Shown here one piece after another: positions 44,974 through 54,107 of a stretch of 64,000 nucleotides of DNA (its first letter is position 1; each line of letters opens with the position of its first letter). Both the position numbers and the translations under genes were made by a program. The notes below the pieces were generated by a model, which was not told the DNA's origin, did not search any database, and saw only the letters and a program-made list of their open reading frames with translations. This stretch comes from Candidatus Bathyarchaeota archaeon (GTDB lineage Archaea > Thermoproteota > Bathyarchaeia > Bathyarchaeales > Bathycorpusculaceae): assembly GCA_003151735.1 (NCBI GenBank), contig PLYI01000081.1:1-64000 (forward strand), read 5' to 3'.

Positions 44974-45945
44974 CTAGAGCCCTACAACATAGATTCGCAA
45001 CGCTAAAACGGGCACAACCACAACCAACCCAAACAAAACAGCAGTTACCGTCATCACCCGCAGAGCCTTCGGAATATGCTCAGCCGAAATTCCGTGGTCA
45101 TCTCCAAGGATATAGTATCCTTTTTTTTCAAGTTGAATATTCAATGCTCCAGCCATAGCTGAGATGGTGTAGCCTGCGTTAGGGCTTGCAGTTTTATGTT
45201 TGTCGCGCTGCAGAATGCGCATTGATTCTCGCCAGTCCTCATGGAGGAGAAATGATGCGGCAACCACCAGGTAAGCCGTTAACCGCGAGGGAATGTAGTT
45301 TGCGATAGTATCCAGTTTTGCCGAGAACCAGCCGATATTGCGGTTCTCCACGTTCTTGTACCCCACCATCGAATCCAACGTGTTCACAACGCGATAAGCA
45401 AAAGCTCCTGGGACACCGAACAACGCAAAAAAGAAGAACGGCGCAGTTATCCCATCGGTGGTGCTTTCCGCGATGGATTCGACGGCTGCAGAAATAATCT
45501 GACGCTCATTGAGGCTGTTTGGGTCACGCCGCACGATGAAGGGCAACCATTTTCGTGCACCATCCAAATCGTTTTGTTTCAAGGCTTTCGCGATGGGTTT
45601 GGTGTAATGCCCCATCCCCCTTATGGCAAATGTAGCCTTAAACAAGATCGCGCCTGCGACGATGTAGAGTATTTCGCCGTATGGCAGCTGTCTTAGCCAG
45701 AAGAGAAGCAGGAAGACTGGAAGCGCAACCACCAACATGATGAGCAACGCCATTAAGACGCCGTTTGCTTTCTCAACCCGTGGGTTTGAGTTTTTTGATT
45801 TGCGTTTGAGGTACGAAATTATTTTGCCTATGCCGATGGTTGGGTGAATCCTATCAGGGTACTCCCCAAAAACAATATCGATCAAGAAGGCTAACTCAAA
45901 AATCAGGACAGAATCAACAAGCAGTGAAAAGTCAAGCGCAAACAT
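44974..45945 (-). CDS. cbiB: Adenosylcobinamide-phosphate synthase CbiB/CobD
   Basis: A 323-residue membrane protein that joins aminopropanol phosphate to adenosylcobyric acid in cobalamin synthesis. FLIDIVFGEYPDRIHPTIGIG at the start is the family signature; SAAVESIAESTTDGITAPFF and YRVVNTLDSMVGYKN follow in order, and TASPNAGYTISAMAGALNI near 245. Four to five membrane segments are visible. Next to a threonine-phosphate decarboxylase-like gene, which would make its substrate. CobD is also used as a name for this protein in Pseudomonas, hence cbiB here. Confidence 0.95.
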   Translation of the reverse strand: MFALDFSLLVDSVLIFELAFLIDIVFGEYPDRIHPTIGIGKIISYLKRKSKNSNPRVEKANGVLMALLIMLVVALPVFLLLFWLRQLPYGEILYIVAGAILFKATFAIRGMGHYTKPIAKALKQNDLDGARKWLPFIVRRDPNSLNERQIISAAVESIAESTTDGITAPFFFFALFGVPGAFAYRVVNTLDSMVGYKNVENRNIGWFSAKLDTIANYIPSRLTAYLVVAASFLLHEDWRESMRILQRDKHKTASPNAGYTISAMAGALNIQLEKKGYYILGDDHGISAEHIPKALRVMTVTAVLFGLVVVVPVLALRIYVVGL

Positions 45946-45955
45946 AAGTCACGAC

Positions 45956-47086
45956 TCAAATTGCCTTTACTGTACGCTTAAGAGCCTCAATCAACCGTGC
46001 ATTTTCGACATGGGTTTTTACGGCAATTCGAACGTAAAACTCATCCAGCCCTCTAAACGAGGTGCAATCGCGAATCAAAATGCCTTGGCTCAAAAGATTA
46101 TTTTTCAGTTTAGTAGCAGTTAAACCTGATTTGCGGATGTCGATGAAGAAGAAGTTGGCGTCTGGTGCAGAAAACTTGAACGAACCAAATTTCCCCAGTT
46201 CACCCTGCAGCCATGCTTTCTCTTTTTTGATAAGGTCACGCGTAACCCGCAAATGCGCCTCATCCTTCAACGCGGCTACCGCGGCTGCCTGCGCTAGACA
46301 GTTAACGTTCCAAGGAATCTTTGCACAGGATAGCAAATTGATAATTTCTTCACTTGCAATGCCGTAACCAACCCGCAAGCCAGTTAAACCGAAAATCTTG
46401 GTAAAAGATCGTAAAATGAACAGGTTCGGGTACTTGCCGATTTTTCTTATCATTGTAAGGGCTTTTTCGTCTTCAACAAACTCCAAGAAATCCTCGTCGA
46501 GGAAAACAAGGGTGTTCTGCTCCAAAGCCGTCTCAATGATGTTTGTTAGGGTTTCTTTGGGAGTGAGCATGCTGGTTGGGCTGTTTGGGTTGCACAGGAA
46601 AATAATTTTTGCACAAGCCATCTCGAGCTTAAACGCGTCGCGATCAATCGAGAAATCTTTGCCCAATTTAACGAATTTCGGTGTTTCCCCAGTCTTACAA
46701 ACCGCACTTTCGTATTCCCCAAACGTTGGAGCAGGCATAACTGCTTTTTCACCTTTCTTGAGGAAAACCTCAGCAAACAGGTACATGAGTTCTGTTGAGC
46801 CGTTCCCAACAACAACATTGCCTTTGCTTATTCCATAGTGACTGGCGATAACCTGCCTTAGCTCGTTGGAGTTTGAGTCTGGATAAGCTGCAATTTGGTT
46901 GAAGGCTCTTTTGGCGGCGTCAAGAGCTTTTTTTGATGGACCCAGCGGGTTTACGCTTGAACTAAAATCCAAAATCTCCTGCGGCAAAAGTCCACTTTGT
47001 TCTGCGGCACCTAAAATCTCTGCGCCGTGAACGCAGGGCTTTAGATTTTTAACATTATCCCTGACTAGGCTCTCAATGGGCTTCAT
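45956..47086 (-). CDS. cobD: L-threonine-O-3-phosphate decarboxylase-like aminotransferase
   Basis: A 376-residue PLP enzyme of fold type I, close to HisC. The PLP Lys is in RSFTKIFGLTGLRVGYG near residue 240; VVVGNGSTELMYLFAEVFLK is the N-terminal cofactor loop; FLDEDFLEF holds the Asp that pairs with the PLP nitrogen. The opening HGAEILGAAEQSGL and DFSSSVNPLGPS are typical of the CobD (decarboxylase) group rather than HisC. It makes (R)-1-amino-2-propanol phosphate for CbiB, whose gene starts 10 bases after this stop. Confidence 0.9.
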   Translation of the reverse strand: MKPIESLVRDNVKNLKPCVHGAEILGAAEQSGLLPQEILDFSSSVNPLGPSKKALDAAKRAFNQIAAYPDSNSNELRQVIASHYGISKGNVVVGNGSTELMYLFAEVFLKKGEKAVMPAPTFGEYESAVCKTGETPKFVKLGKDFSIDRDAFKLEMACAKIIFLCNPNSPTSMLTPKETLTNIIETALEQNTLVFLDEDFLEFVEDEKALTMIRKIGKYPNLFILRSFTKIFGLTGLRVGYGIASEEIINLLSCAKIPWNVNCLAQAAAVAALKDEAHLRVTRDLIKKEKAWLQGELGKFGSFKFSAPDANFFFIDIRKSGLTATKLKNNLLSQGILIRDCTSFRGLDEFYVRIAVKTHVENARLIEALKRTVKAI

Positions 47087-47155
47087 GTGGTTTGTTCCTT
47101 CGCTCTGCCGCTAAATGCTATGGTTCTTTTTAACGTAAATCATATAAATGTTTGG

Positions 47156-47172
47156 TTGGATGTTCCATCCAA
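47156..47172. promoter_or_regulatory. Hairpin between the divergent cob and dph units
   Basis: TTGGATG-TTC-CATCCAA is a perfect seven-base-pair inverted repeat in the 159-base divergent intergenic region. CATATAAATG, a TATA-like sequence, lies just upstream of it in the plus direction. It could be an operator for either unit. Confidence 0.35.
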
Positions 47173-47245
47173 AGATTTGTCGGCAAAAGGGTTTTTGAGA
47201 AGCCAAAACAATGGTATAGATGAAAGTTAGAGCAAGGATGATTAG

Positions 47246-47428
47246 ATGAGCGACAAACTAGACAAACACAAAATTCAAGAACTAAAAGAAATGGTCACCA
47301 AAAAACCCGCAAACGAGCCAATAGAGAAGGTTCTCGCTGTCTTCTGCGAACGTCATTCAACCACCATAGGCACATGCAGATACTACTACAACCTCTTAGT
47401 TGAAAAGGGCGAAATCAAAGAAAAATAA
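47246..47428 (+). CDS. Small conserved archaeal protein
   Basis: A 60-residue helical protein: KIQELKEMVTKKPANEPIEK followed by VFCERHSTTIGTCRYYYNLL and a Lys/Glu tail. The second half is helix-turn-helix-like. It starts a unit that continues with dphB 40 bases later. Function unknown; I have only the composition and the likely operon position as evidence. Confidence 0.6.
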   Translation: MSDKLDKHKIQELKEMVTKKPANEPIEKVLAVFCERHSTTIGTCRYYYNLLVEKGEIKEK

Positions 47429-47470
47429 CTTTAAGTTTTAAAGCCCCACTTAATTACCAAGGGCTCACAG

Positions 47471-48268
47471 TTGAATGAACTTATCTTCATAGGATTAGGA
47501 TTAAACGATGAAAAAGGCATCACCATCAAAGGATTAGAGGAAACCAAGTCGGCAGACGCCGTTTTTATGGAGCTCTACACGAGTCTCATGCCTGACTTTA
47601 GCCTGCAACGGTTTGAGGCTTTATGCGGCAAAAAAATCCAACTCGTTTCCAGACATGACCTTGAAGAGGAAAACGGAACCCAAATCCTCCAAGCCGCAAA
47701 AAAAGGCAAAGCAGCATTTCTGGTTCCAGGCGACCCCTTCATCGCAACAACCCACGTTACCCTGCGCATTGACGCCGAAAAACAAGGAATAAAAACCCGG
47801 ATAGTCCACGGTACATCCATCATGTCGGCAATCGTCAGCCTGTCGGGCTTGCACAACTACAAATTCGGAAAAACCGTAACCGTGCCTTTTCCCGAGAACT
47901 TTTCTGAAACGCCCTACAACGTCATTGCCCAAAACAAGAAGCTGGGCTTGCATACTCTTTGCCTGTTAGATTTGAAAGCCCACGAAAAACTTTTCCTAAG
48001 CATCAACCAAGCCCTCAAGATGATGAGGGAAGTTGAAGAAAAAAAGAAACAGAACGTAATCACTCCTGATACGGTTGCCGTTGGAATAGCAAGGGCAGGA
48101 GGCAACAACCCGACCTTAAAAGCCGATTTCATCAAGGATTTAGCAAATTTTGATTTTAAAGAGCCGCCGTTTAGCCTGATTTTTCCGGGGGAGCTGCATT
48201 TTATGGAGGTTGATTCGTTGATTGCTTTTGCCGGTGCACCCGCAGAGTTTAGGAGGCTTGCTAAATAA
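47471..48268 (+). CDS. dphB: Diphthine synthase
   Basis: Methylates the modified histidine of elongation factor 2 in the diphthamide pathway, an archaeal and eukaryotic trait. The 265-residue chain matches the SAM-dependent DphB/Dph5 family: ELIFIGLGLNDEKGITIKGL at the start, AAFLVPGDPFIATTHVTLRI for the SAM site, HGTSIMSAIVSLSGLHNYKFG, and LLDLKAH further on. The start is a TTG at 47471. Co-directional with the small gene before it and DUF357 after it. Confidence 0.95.
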   Translation: MNELIFIGLGLNDEKGITIKGLEETKSADAVFMELYTSLMPDFSLQRFEALCGKKIQLVSRHDLEEENGTQILQAAKKGKAAFLVPGDPFIATTHVTLRIDAEKQGIKTRIVHGTSIMSAIVSLSGLHNYKFGKTVTVPFPENFSETPYNVIAQNKKLGLHTLCLLDLKAHEKLFLSINQALKMMREVEEKKKQNVITPDTVAVGIARAGGNNPTLKADFIKDLANFDFKEPPFSLIFPGELHFMEVDSLIAFAGAPAEFRRLAK

Positions 48269-48276
48269 GCATAGAA

Positions 48277-48552
48277 ATGTTAACGACCAAGTATATTTCG
48301 TCAGCTGAAAAGGTCCTTAAAGAACTCAAACGAGCACCAACCCCAATTAAGCTAACAGAGGAGACTGTGGCTGACGTTCTGCGTTGGGCAAACGATTACC
48401 TTGAAGATGCAAAGTATTATAAGGTTCAAGGCAAGTTTGAAACAAGCTTAACTTCAGTAGCTTACTGTGAAGGGCTACTTGACGCTTTAAGATTAATTGG
48501 CGCAGTGAACTTCGAATGGCCAACAAACCAAGAAAGAAAAAAGTTGTCTTAG
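48277..48552 (+). CDS. DUF357 family protein
   Basis: A 91-residue helical protein. EETVADVLRWANDYLEDAKYY and KFETSLTSVAYCEGLLDALRLIGAV are the conserved core of DUF357, an archaeal family of unknown function often next to FAD synthetase or ribosome-related genes. It starts eight bases after dphB and its end overlaps the ribL start by 37 bases. Confidence 0.88.
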   Translation: MLTTKYISSAEKVLKELKRAPTPIKLTEETVADVLRWANDYLEDAKYYKVQGKFETSLTSVAYCEGLLDALRLIGAVNFEWPTNQERKKLS

Positions 48553-48977
48553 CCTCAGGCGTTTTTGACCTAATCCATCTGGGGCATGTGCGGTTTCTGG
48601 AGGAAGCCAAAAGAGCAGGCGGAGAAAACGCTAAACTCATAGTTATCATCGCCAGAGATAGCAATGTAGAAAAAATGAAAAGCAGAAAACCCATAATGTC
48701 TGAAGACCAGCGCTGCGCTTTGGTGGAGTCGTTGAAGGTGGTTGATGAAGCGGTGCTTGGTTTTGAAAAATTTGAAATCGGCGAGGTCATTGAAAAAATC
48801 AAGCCAGACGTAATTGCTTTGGGTTATGACCAAGCAAGTATGGAGGGGGATGTTAAAAAGTACATTGCCCAGAATAAACTTCCCGTTGAGGTTGTTAAGA
48901 TTGGCAAGTTTGGGGAGAATACTTTAGATAGCTCATCAAAGATTAAACAGAAAATAATTGACAAGCTCTCCAAATAA
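48516..48977 (+). CDS. ribL: Archaeal FAD synthetase
   Basis: Adenylylates FMN to FAD. The 153 residues fit the archaeal RibL cytidylyltransferase-like family: ASGVFDLIHLGHVRFLEEAK with the HxGH motif, IARDSNVEKMKSRKPIMSED, and a later LGYDQ loop. Overlap with DUF357 suggests translational coupling. The riboflavin kinase RbkR, which makes its FMN substrate, lies 0.6 kb away on the opposite strand. Confidence 0.93.
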   Translation: MANKPRKKKVVLASGVFDLIHLGHVRFLEEAKRAGGENAKLIVIIARDSNVEKMKSRKPIMSEDQRCALVESLKVVDEAVLGFEKFEIGEVIEKIKPDVIALGYDQASMEGDVKKYIAQNKLPVEVVKIGKFGENTLDSSSKIKQKIIDKLSK

Positions 48978-48991
48978 CTGGTTGCGCTCTT

Positions 48992-49600
48992 ATGGGTTGC
49001 GAGAAGTATAAGCCAACGTTCATTTTAATCGCCATAAACGTAGCTATCTACATTTACGGGGCAATCGTCAGCGGAAACGCCTTCACCACAGGCGACGGCG
49101 TTGTCTACCAGTGGGGACAAGTAAACCTCTACGTTTTCCAAGGCGCATACTACCAACTCTTCACATCCATGTTCATTCACGCCTCGGTAGTTCACCTTAC
49201 CGGCAACATGCTCTTCCTGCTCATATTCGGTTTGCGAGGAGAAGAAATGTTTTCGCTCCCCGAATACCTCACAATCTACCTCGTCGGCGGCTTAGTCGGC
49301 AACGTCCTCTCTTTAGTGTTCGGACCCTTCTTCATTTCCGTAGGAGCATCAGGAGCAATATTCGCGTTGTTCGGCGCATGCGTAATTTATGGCAGACGAT
49401 CCGTGAGGCAGTCAATCCTCGGAGCGCTGGTGTACGCGTTCTTCCTGTTCTTCATCAACACGGGGGAAGGCGTCAACATAGTAGCGCACTTAGGCGGATT
49501 AGCTTTCGGTTTAATAGTCGGATATTTAATTGCTACCCGCCGCAAACCAGACCATGAGGAAAAGGCTAGAAATCCATATTCGGTTGCTATGCCGTTTTAG
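48992..49600 (+). CDS. Rhomboid intramembrane serine protease
   Basis: A 202-residue rhomboid with six membrane segments. The nucleophile is in VGASGAIFALFGACVIYG (GASG), the catalytic His in AHLGGLAFGLIVG, and the oxyanion Asn/His in MFIHASVVHLTGNMLFLL. It cleaves membrane helices inside the bilayer. Its stop overlaps the stop of rbkR on the other strand. It follows ribL by 14 bases and may be in the same transcript. Confidence 0.93.
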   Translation: MGCEKYKPTFILIAINVAIYIYGAIVSGNAFTTGDGVVYQWGQVNLYVFQGAYYQLFTSMFIHASVVHLTGNMLFLLIFGLRGEEMFSLPEYLTIYLVGGLVGNVLSLVFGPFFISVGASGAIFALFGACVIYGRRSVRQSILGALVYAFFLFFINTGEGVNIVAHLGGLAFGLIVGYLIATRRKPDHEEKARNPYSVAMPF

Positions 49601-50289
49601 CTGTTTTGCGTGCAGACTTCAACTTTTACTTTGTTGCCGTCTTTTAGACCCAGCGCTTTTCTAAGGCACACGGGCGCAATTATCTCCACAACTGAAGCGT
49701 CATAGTGGCTGCGCAAAGCCGTTATCAAGGCACCCTTAACATCGTTTCCGATGATTGCAGGGTAACACTTCACCAGTCCAAAAGTGCGGTCTTCATTTTT
49801 GAAGCCTTTAAGTTCAATCGCTGGGTAAGCATCCAGTTCCATGCGTGTCTTAACATCATAATCCCCTGCCAACTTCAGGTTAAGTGTGCCGGGGTAAGCT
49901 TCAAAACCCAATTTCTCAACAATCTGCTGCCGATAATGCTCTTTTGAAATGTAGTAGGCGCCTTCACCTAAACCTGTAAAAACAGTTCCTTCCAACGTCA
50001 CTGAAGGCGGATAGGATTTTTCCATCAGGACTTTAAGACCCAGATACAGTTTCTGCAGTTCTTTGGTGCCTTGGTCTTCGATTTTGATTAAGCTGCCGTC
50101 TGGAGAGATGTTCCTCTGTATCCAGCCTTTGCGTTCAAGTTCGATGAGGTAACGTGAGGCGGTTTGCTGGGAAATCCCCAGTTTCTTCGCTAAGTACTCG
50201 GTTGAGATTTTGGCTGTTCGCCGATAAGCACCCATCTCCGCGAGTTTTAGGAGCATGTAGAAGTGCTGCCACTCCTGCTTCTCAGTCAA
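49597..50289 (-). CDS. rbkR: CTP-dependent riboflavin kinase with winged-helix domain
   Basis: A bifunctional regulator-enzyme. The N-terminal winged helix (residues about 1-85; STEYLAKKLGISQQTASRYLIELERKGWIQR) would regulate flavin genes. The C-terminal riboflavin kinase domain (about 95-230) contains GTVFTGLGEGAYYIS and FEAYPGTLNLKLAGD, the family signature for CTP-dependent phosphorylation of riboflavin to FMN. The start is a TTG at 50289. Its upstream region (50290-50466) is non-coding and divergent to the beta-propeller gene. Confidence 0.94.
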   Translation of the reverse strand: MTEKQEWQHFYMLLKLAEMGAYRRTAKISTEYLAKKLGISQQTASRYLIELERKGWIQRNISPDGSLIKIEDQGTKELQKLYLGLKVLMEKSYPPSVTLEGTVFTGLGEGAYYISKEHYRQQIVEKLGFEAYPGTLNLKLAGDYDVKTRMELDAYPAIELKGFKNEDRTFGLVKCYPAIIGNDVKGALITALRSHYDASVVEIIAPVCLRKALGLKDGNKVKVEVCTQNS

Positions 50290-50466
50290 CGCTTTCTTCT
50301 CCAGTGAATTAGAAAGTGAGCGGTTGGATATTTAAGCGGCTCGAAACCAAAGCGCTAAAATAATCCATTTCAAATTTGCGTATACTTTCTCTGGTTGTTT
50401 GTGTGGAATTCTGTTTTTTTCCAAAATTAGTGAATACTTAAAATACTGGAAGCACAATTAACATTT

Positions 50467-51585
50467 ATGAAAGACTTAGAGAAAATCTCTTCTGTCTTGA
50501 TCTTATGCACAGTAATTCTTTCCTTTTCAGTTGCTAATGCGTTTTATGCAGTTGCAAAAAATAATGGGACATCCGTTGTAGCTACGGTAAATGTGGGAAA
50601 GTCTCCTGAAAGCTTAGCTTACGATTCTGGGAAGGGCGAAATCTTTGTCGCTGTTCATGACTCCCACTCTATCTTGGCAATATCAGAAGGCAACAATGCC
50701 ATAACTGCAAACATTACGGCGGAAAATTCTGCTTTGCCCTATGGCTTAGCTTACGATTCTGGCAAGAATGAAATCTTTGTTGCAAATACTAATTCAGGCA
50801 CGGTCTCAGTCATCTCGGATAATAGCAACGCTGTGGTTGCAACCGTAAACGTTGAAACTAATCCAGTGGGCGTAGCTTACGATTCTGGGAAGGGCGAAAT
50901 CTTTGTTGCAAATACTAACTCCAGTACAGTCTCTGTGATATCAGACAATACAAACGCTGTAGTTGGGACAGTAAGGGTGGGAGGTTCTCCTATGGGTTTA
51001 GCATATGATTCTGATAAGGGTGAGATCTTCGTTGCAAATTCTGACAACAACAATGTCTCAGTCATATCCGACACCAATAATGCCGTAGTTGCAACCGTTA
51101 ACGTGGGATGGCTCCCTTATGGGGTTGTTTATGATTCTGGGTTGGGCGAGATATTTGTAGCTAATTTATTCTCTAACACTGTTTCAGTCATATCGGACAC
51201 CACTAATACCGTGGTTGCGAACGTTACCGTACAAAACCTTCCCTACGGCTTAGCATATAATTCTAATTTAGGCGAGATTTTAGTAGGCAATAATGACGCC
51301 AACCTAATCTCGGTCATATCAGACAGCACTAATGAAGTGGTTTCCACAATAGACGGGGTAGGAAACCCCTCAGGAATAGCTTACAATCCTATCAAAGGTG
51401 AAATCTTTATAGCAAATGAAGACGGCACCCAAGTCTCCGTAGTATCTGATACCTCTTTGACCCCTAGCCCCAGCCCAACTGCACCAGAGTTCAGCAATGC
51501 AGGTCTCATTTTGCTGGCTGCAGCACTGGTGACAGTGGCCTTTTGCGCGGTTGCCTTGAAAGCAAGAAAACCGAAAAAAAAATAA
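50467..51585 (+). CDS. YVTN beta-propeller surface protein with PEF-type C-terminal anchor
   Basis: A 372-residue exported protein. A signal peptide (ISSVLILCTVILSFSVANAF) is followed by seven near-identical repeats of about 42 residues: AYDSGKGEIFVANTNSSTVS and VISDNTNAVVATVNVG. These form a seven-blade YVTN propeller as in archaeal surface proteins. The C-terminus is a short SPSPTAPEF linker, a membrane helix (AGLILLAAALVTVAFCAVAL) and KARKPKKK, the layout of a PEF-type sorting signal for archaeosortase. Blades are so alike at DNA level that recent duplication or gene conversion is likely. Confidence 0.88.
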   Translation: MKDLEKISSVLILCTVILSFSVANAFYAVAKNNGTSVVATVNVGKSPESLAYDSGKGEIFVAVHDSHSILAISEGNNAITANITAENSALPYGLAYDSGKNEIFVANTNSGTVSVISDNSNAVVATVNVETNPVGVAYDSGKGEIFVANTNSSTVSVISDNTNAVVGTVRVGGSPMGLAYDSDKGEIFVANSDNNNVSVISDTNNAVVATVNVGWLPYGVVYDSGLGEIFVANLFSNTVSVISDTTNTVVANVTVQNLPYGLAYNSNLGEILVGNNDANLISVISDSTNEVVSTIDGVGNPSGIAYNPIKGEIFIANEDGTQVSVVSDTSLTPSPSPTAPEFSNAGLILLAAALVTVAFCAVALKARKPKKK

Positions 51586-51630
51586 CTTGAAAAACCAAAC
51601 CGCTAAATCCGCACCCGTTCAATGTTTTAA

Positions 51631-52389
51631 TTGCTTGTGATAAAAAACCGAGGCGAAACTACGGCAAACGTCTTTGATGAGATGGGAGTTTACTGGGCAG
51701 AGATAGCTGATAAAAATCAAACGGAGGAGCAAATCCAATTCCTAAAAAGCCATCTTAAGCCTAAAGGATATGTTTTGGATCTTGCTTGTGGAACGGGAAG
51801 ACACTCGATTCCTTTAAGCCAGCAAGGATTTTGCATGGTGGGTTTGGACGTTTCCTTGAAGCTTCTGGGGATTGCCAAGCAGCGTTCGAGCCAACTTCAG
51901 GTTGTTAGGGGTGATATGCAACATTTGCCCTTCAAAGCTGGAGCATTTGCCGATGTAGTCAGCGTGGATACGAGTTTTGGATACTTGCCATCTAAGGTTG
52001 ATGATAGGGCAAGCTTGTCTGAAGTGCGAAGGGTCCTTTTTCAGCGGAGCATTTTTGTTATCGATGTTTTTAACCGAGAAAATTTAGTTCTAAGGTTCAA
52101 AGAACAAAACAAATCGATCAAGGAGAAAGATTACCCCAGCTTTTTTCTCCAGCAAAAACGGACCATAAGCGGCGATGGCGGGTGGCTTTGCGATTCATGG
52201 ACTGTCCGCGACAAAAAAGATGGAATGGTTAGGTTTTTTGAGCATAAGGTACGTTTGTTTGGGAAAGATGTGCTGGCGGGTTTGCTGGAGGAAGCGGGTT
52301 TTGCGGTAGAGGAGGTTTATGGGAGCTATAACGGAGGAAAATTCAGCGCTGACTCGCCGAGGCTTATCATTGTTGCCCGGGTAAAGTGA
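51631..52389 (+). CDS. SAM-dependent methyltransferase (class I)
   Basis: A 252-residue methyltransferase. Motif I is VLDLACGTGRHSIPLSQQG near residue 50, followed by VGLDVSLKLLGIAKQR and RGDMQHLPFKAGAFADVV. The C-terminal half (FFEHKVRLFGKDVLAGLLEE) forms a substrate-binding lid typical for small-molecule methyltransferases. The substrate cannot be told. Start is a TTG at 51631; the first residues LVIKNRGETTANVFDEMG precede the fold. Confidence 0.88.
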   Translation: MLVIKNRGETTANVFDEMGVYWAEIADKNQTEEQIQFLKSHLKPKGYVLDLACGTGRHSIPLSQQGFCMVGLDVSLKLLGIAKQRSSQLQVVRGDMQHLPFKAGAFADVVSVDTSFGYLPSKVDDRASLSEVRRVLFQRSIFVIDVFNRENLVLRFKEQNKSIKEKDYPSFFLQQKRTISGDGGWLCDSWTVRDKKDGMVRFFEHKVRLFGKDVLAGLLEEAGFAVEEVYGSYNGGKFSADSPRLIIVARVK

Positions 52390-52491
52390 GTTTTCAGGTG
52401 GCTTTGTTGTTTGGGTTTTTGTTTAGGTTTGGCGCATAAAAGTTATAAGCGCCCTTAAAGACACATTGAAGAATACAGACCGTGAAGAAGC

Positions 52492-53472
52492 ATGAACGCT
52501 TGGAAACTCAGAATTTCTATGGCTGCAACCTTGGCCGTAATCTTTGGTTTAACTACACTAGTTTTCGCAGTTATTTTAACTGTTGCTGGAGTAGGCTTCA
52601 GCCTCTTAACCATAGGAATATTCGTGGTGGTACTCAATGTAGCCCAGTGGCTACTGTCACCATACTTAGTGGGCTGGATATACAAAGTTAAAGAAATGCC
52701 CCAGAACGAAAACCTCCAAGTACACCAGATGGTTAGCGATTTAAGCCGAAAAAGCGGAATATCCACACCAAAACTGATGCTCTCGCAAATTCCATTGCCC
52801 AACGCATTCGCATACGGCTCGCCACTAACAGGCAGCAGAGTTGCCGTAACTCAGGGACTTTTAACGAAACTTGACGACGGAGAAGTTGAAGCCGTCATAG
52901 GTCACGAACTCGGCCACCTAAAACACCGCGACGTGCAGGTTATGATGGTTGTTTCGTTCCTGCCAGCACTTTTCTATTACATTGGTTACTCTATGATGCT
53001 ATCAGGTATATTTGGCGGAGGAAATCAGAACAACAAAAACAGCGGCGGAAACAACGCATTATTCGGCATTGCCTTCATGGCTTTTTCATGGGTACTAACA
53101 TTATTCACGCTTTACTTGAGCCGTCTACGAGAATACTATGCTGACAGGCACAGCGCTTTGATAGTTGAGAATGGAGCAGAAAAACTCTCAACAGGCCTGG
53201 TAACAATCGTGCAAGAAAGCAAAAACCCAACTAAACAACAAAAAGACCAACAGAAAAGCACAAGTTCCTACAAAGCCCTCTTCATAGCTGACCCTGAACG
53301 CGCAACCGCAGATGCAGCAGAACTAAACTCAAACAGCAGCGCAACAAACAAAGAAGACCTGCTAAGAGAAACATTGGCAAAACAACCCACATCCGTCGAC
53401 AAATTCACCGAAATCTTCTCAACCCACCCAAACATAATCAAGCGACTGCGGGCACTAAAGGAACTCAGCTAA
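52492..53472 (+). CDS. htpX: HtpX-type M48 membrane protease
   Basis: A 326-residue protease. Two N-terminal membrane segments (LRISMAATLAVIFGLTTLVF and VGFSLLTIGIFVVVLNVA) lead to the zinc site EVEAVIGHELGHLKHRD near residue 140, with the Glu ligand in LREYYADRHSA. Another hydrophobic pair (FYYIGYSMMLSGIFG, FGIAFMAFSWVLTLFTLYL) lies between. It degrades misfolded membrane proteins. Smaller and more standard than the 491-residue relative at 13158. The tail ends with a lid EKLSTGLVTIVQ. Confidence 0.94.
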   Translation: MNAWKLRISMAATLAVIFGLTTLVFAVILTVAGVGFSLLTIGIFVVVLNVAQWLLSPYLVGWIYKVKEMPQNENLQVHQMVSDLSRKSGISTPKLMLSQIPLPNAFAYGSPLTGSRVAVTQGLLTKLDDGEVEAVIGHELGHLKHRDVQVMMVVSFLPALFYYIGYSMMLSGIFGGGNQNNKNSGGNNALFGIAFMAFSWVLTLFTLYLSRLREYYADRHSALIVENGAEKLSTGLVTIVQESKNPTKQQKDQQKSTSSYKALFIADPERATADAAELNSNSSATNKEDLLRETLAKQPTSVDKFTEIFSTHPNIIKRLRALKELS

Positions 53473-53486
53473 AACCCCCGCGGATA

Positions 53487-54107
53487 CTAAAAAAATACAT
53501 CTCTACTTCTATTATTCAAAAAAGGATTAACTCTTTTTTCCTTCCCAATCATAGAAGTCTCACCATGTCCAGGATACACCAGCAAAACATCAGGCAAACG
53601 TACAAGTTTTTGCAGAGAAAGCCTCATGTCTGTCATTGAGCCGCCGGGAAAGTCGGTTCTGCCGATTCCACTAGCAAACAATGTGTCGCCTGTGAAAACA
53701 AGTTTTTCTCCGACAAGACATATGCTGCCAGGTGTGTGTCCAGGAGTATGCATCACTTTGAGGGTTTGGTCGCCAAACTCGACTGCGCTGCCATCTTCAA
53801 GCAGAACGACCTTTTTCGCGCCTTCGATGAAATGGGCGTCAAGCGGGTGAATGCAGATTGGAACATTGAGTTTCTGCTGGAAAAGCGCGTTTCCTTTGAT
53901 GTGGTCGTCGTGCCCATGTGTGTTTACGATAGACTTCACATTTAACTTGCCAGCTGAGATGTAGTCAAATATTGAATGGGCTTCGGAAGAAAAATCCAGT
54001 CCAGGATCGATCAGGATTGCTTCTTTTGTTTCTTTGGAACTTGCTACATAGCTGTTGGTAGATAACATGCCGACAGTAAAGGTTTCAACAAGCATACGAA
54101 TCAGCAC
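53487..54107 (-). CDS. MBL-fold hydrolase (glyoxalase II-like)
   Basis: A 206-residue metallo-beta-lactamase-fold enzyme. The zinc motif is NTHGHDDHIKGN near residue 64, and further ligands are in HTPGHTPGSICLVGE and FTGDTLF and YPGHGETSMI. It is close to hydroxyacylglutathione hydrolase-type proteins, but many such archaeal enzymes hydrolyse other thioesters. Convergent with htpX, with the stops only about 15 bases apart. Confidence 0.9.
   Translation of the reverse strand: MLIRMLVETFTVGMLSTNSYVASSKETKEAILIDPGLDFSSEAHSIFDYISAGKLNVKSIVNTHGHDDHIKGNALFQQKLNVPICIHPLDAHFIEGAKKVVLLEDGSAVEFGDQTLKVMHTPGHTPGSICLVGEKLVFTGDTLFASGIGRTDFPGGSMTDMRLSLQKLVRLPDVLLVYPGHGETSMIGKEKRVNPFLNNRSRDVFF

Noticed and set aside
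50590-51450. Tandem DNA repeats of about 125 bases
   Set aside because: They encode the propeller blades of the YVTN protein and need no mobile-element or CRISPR explanation.
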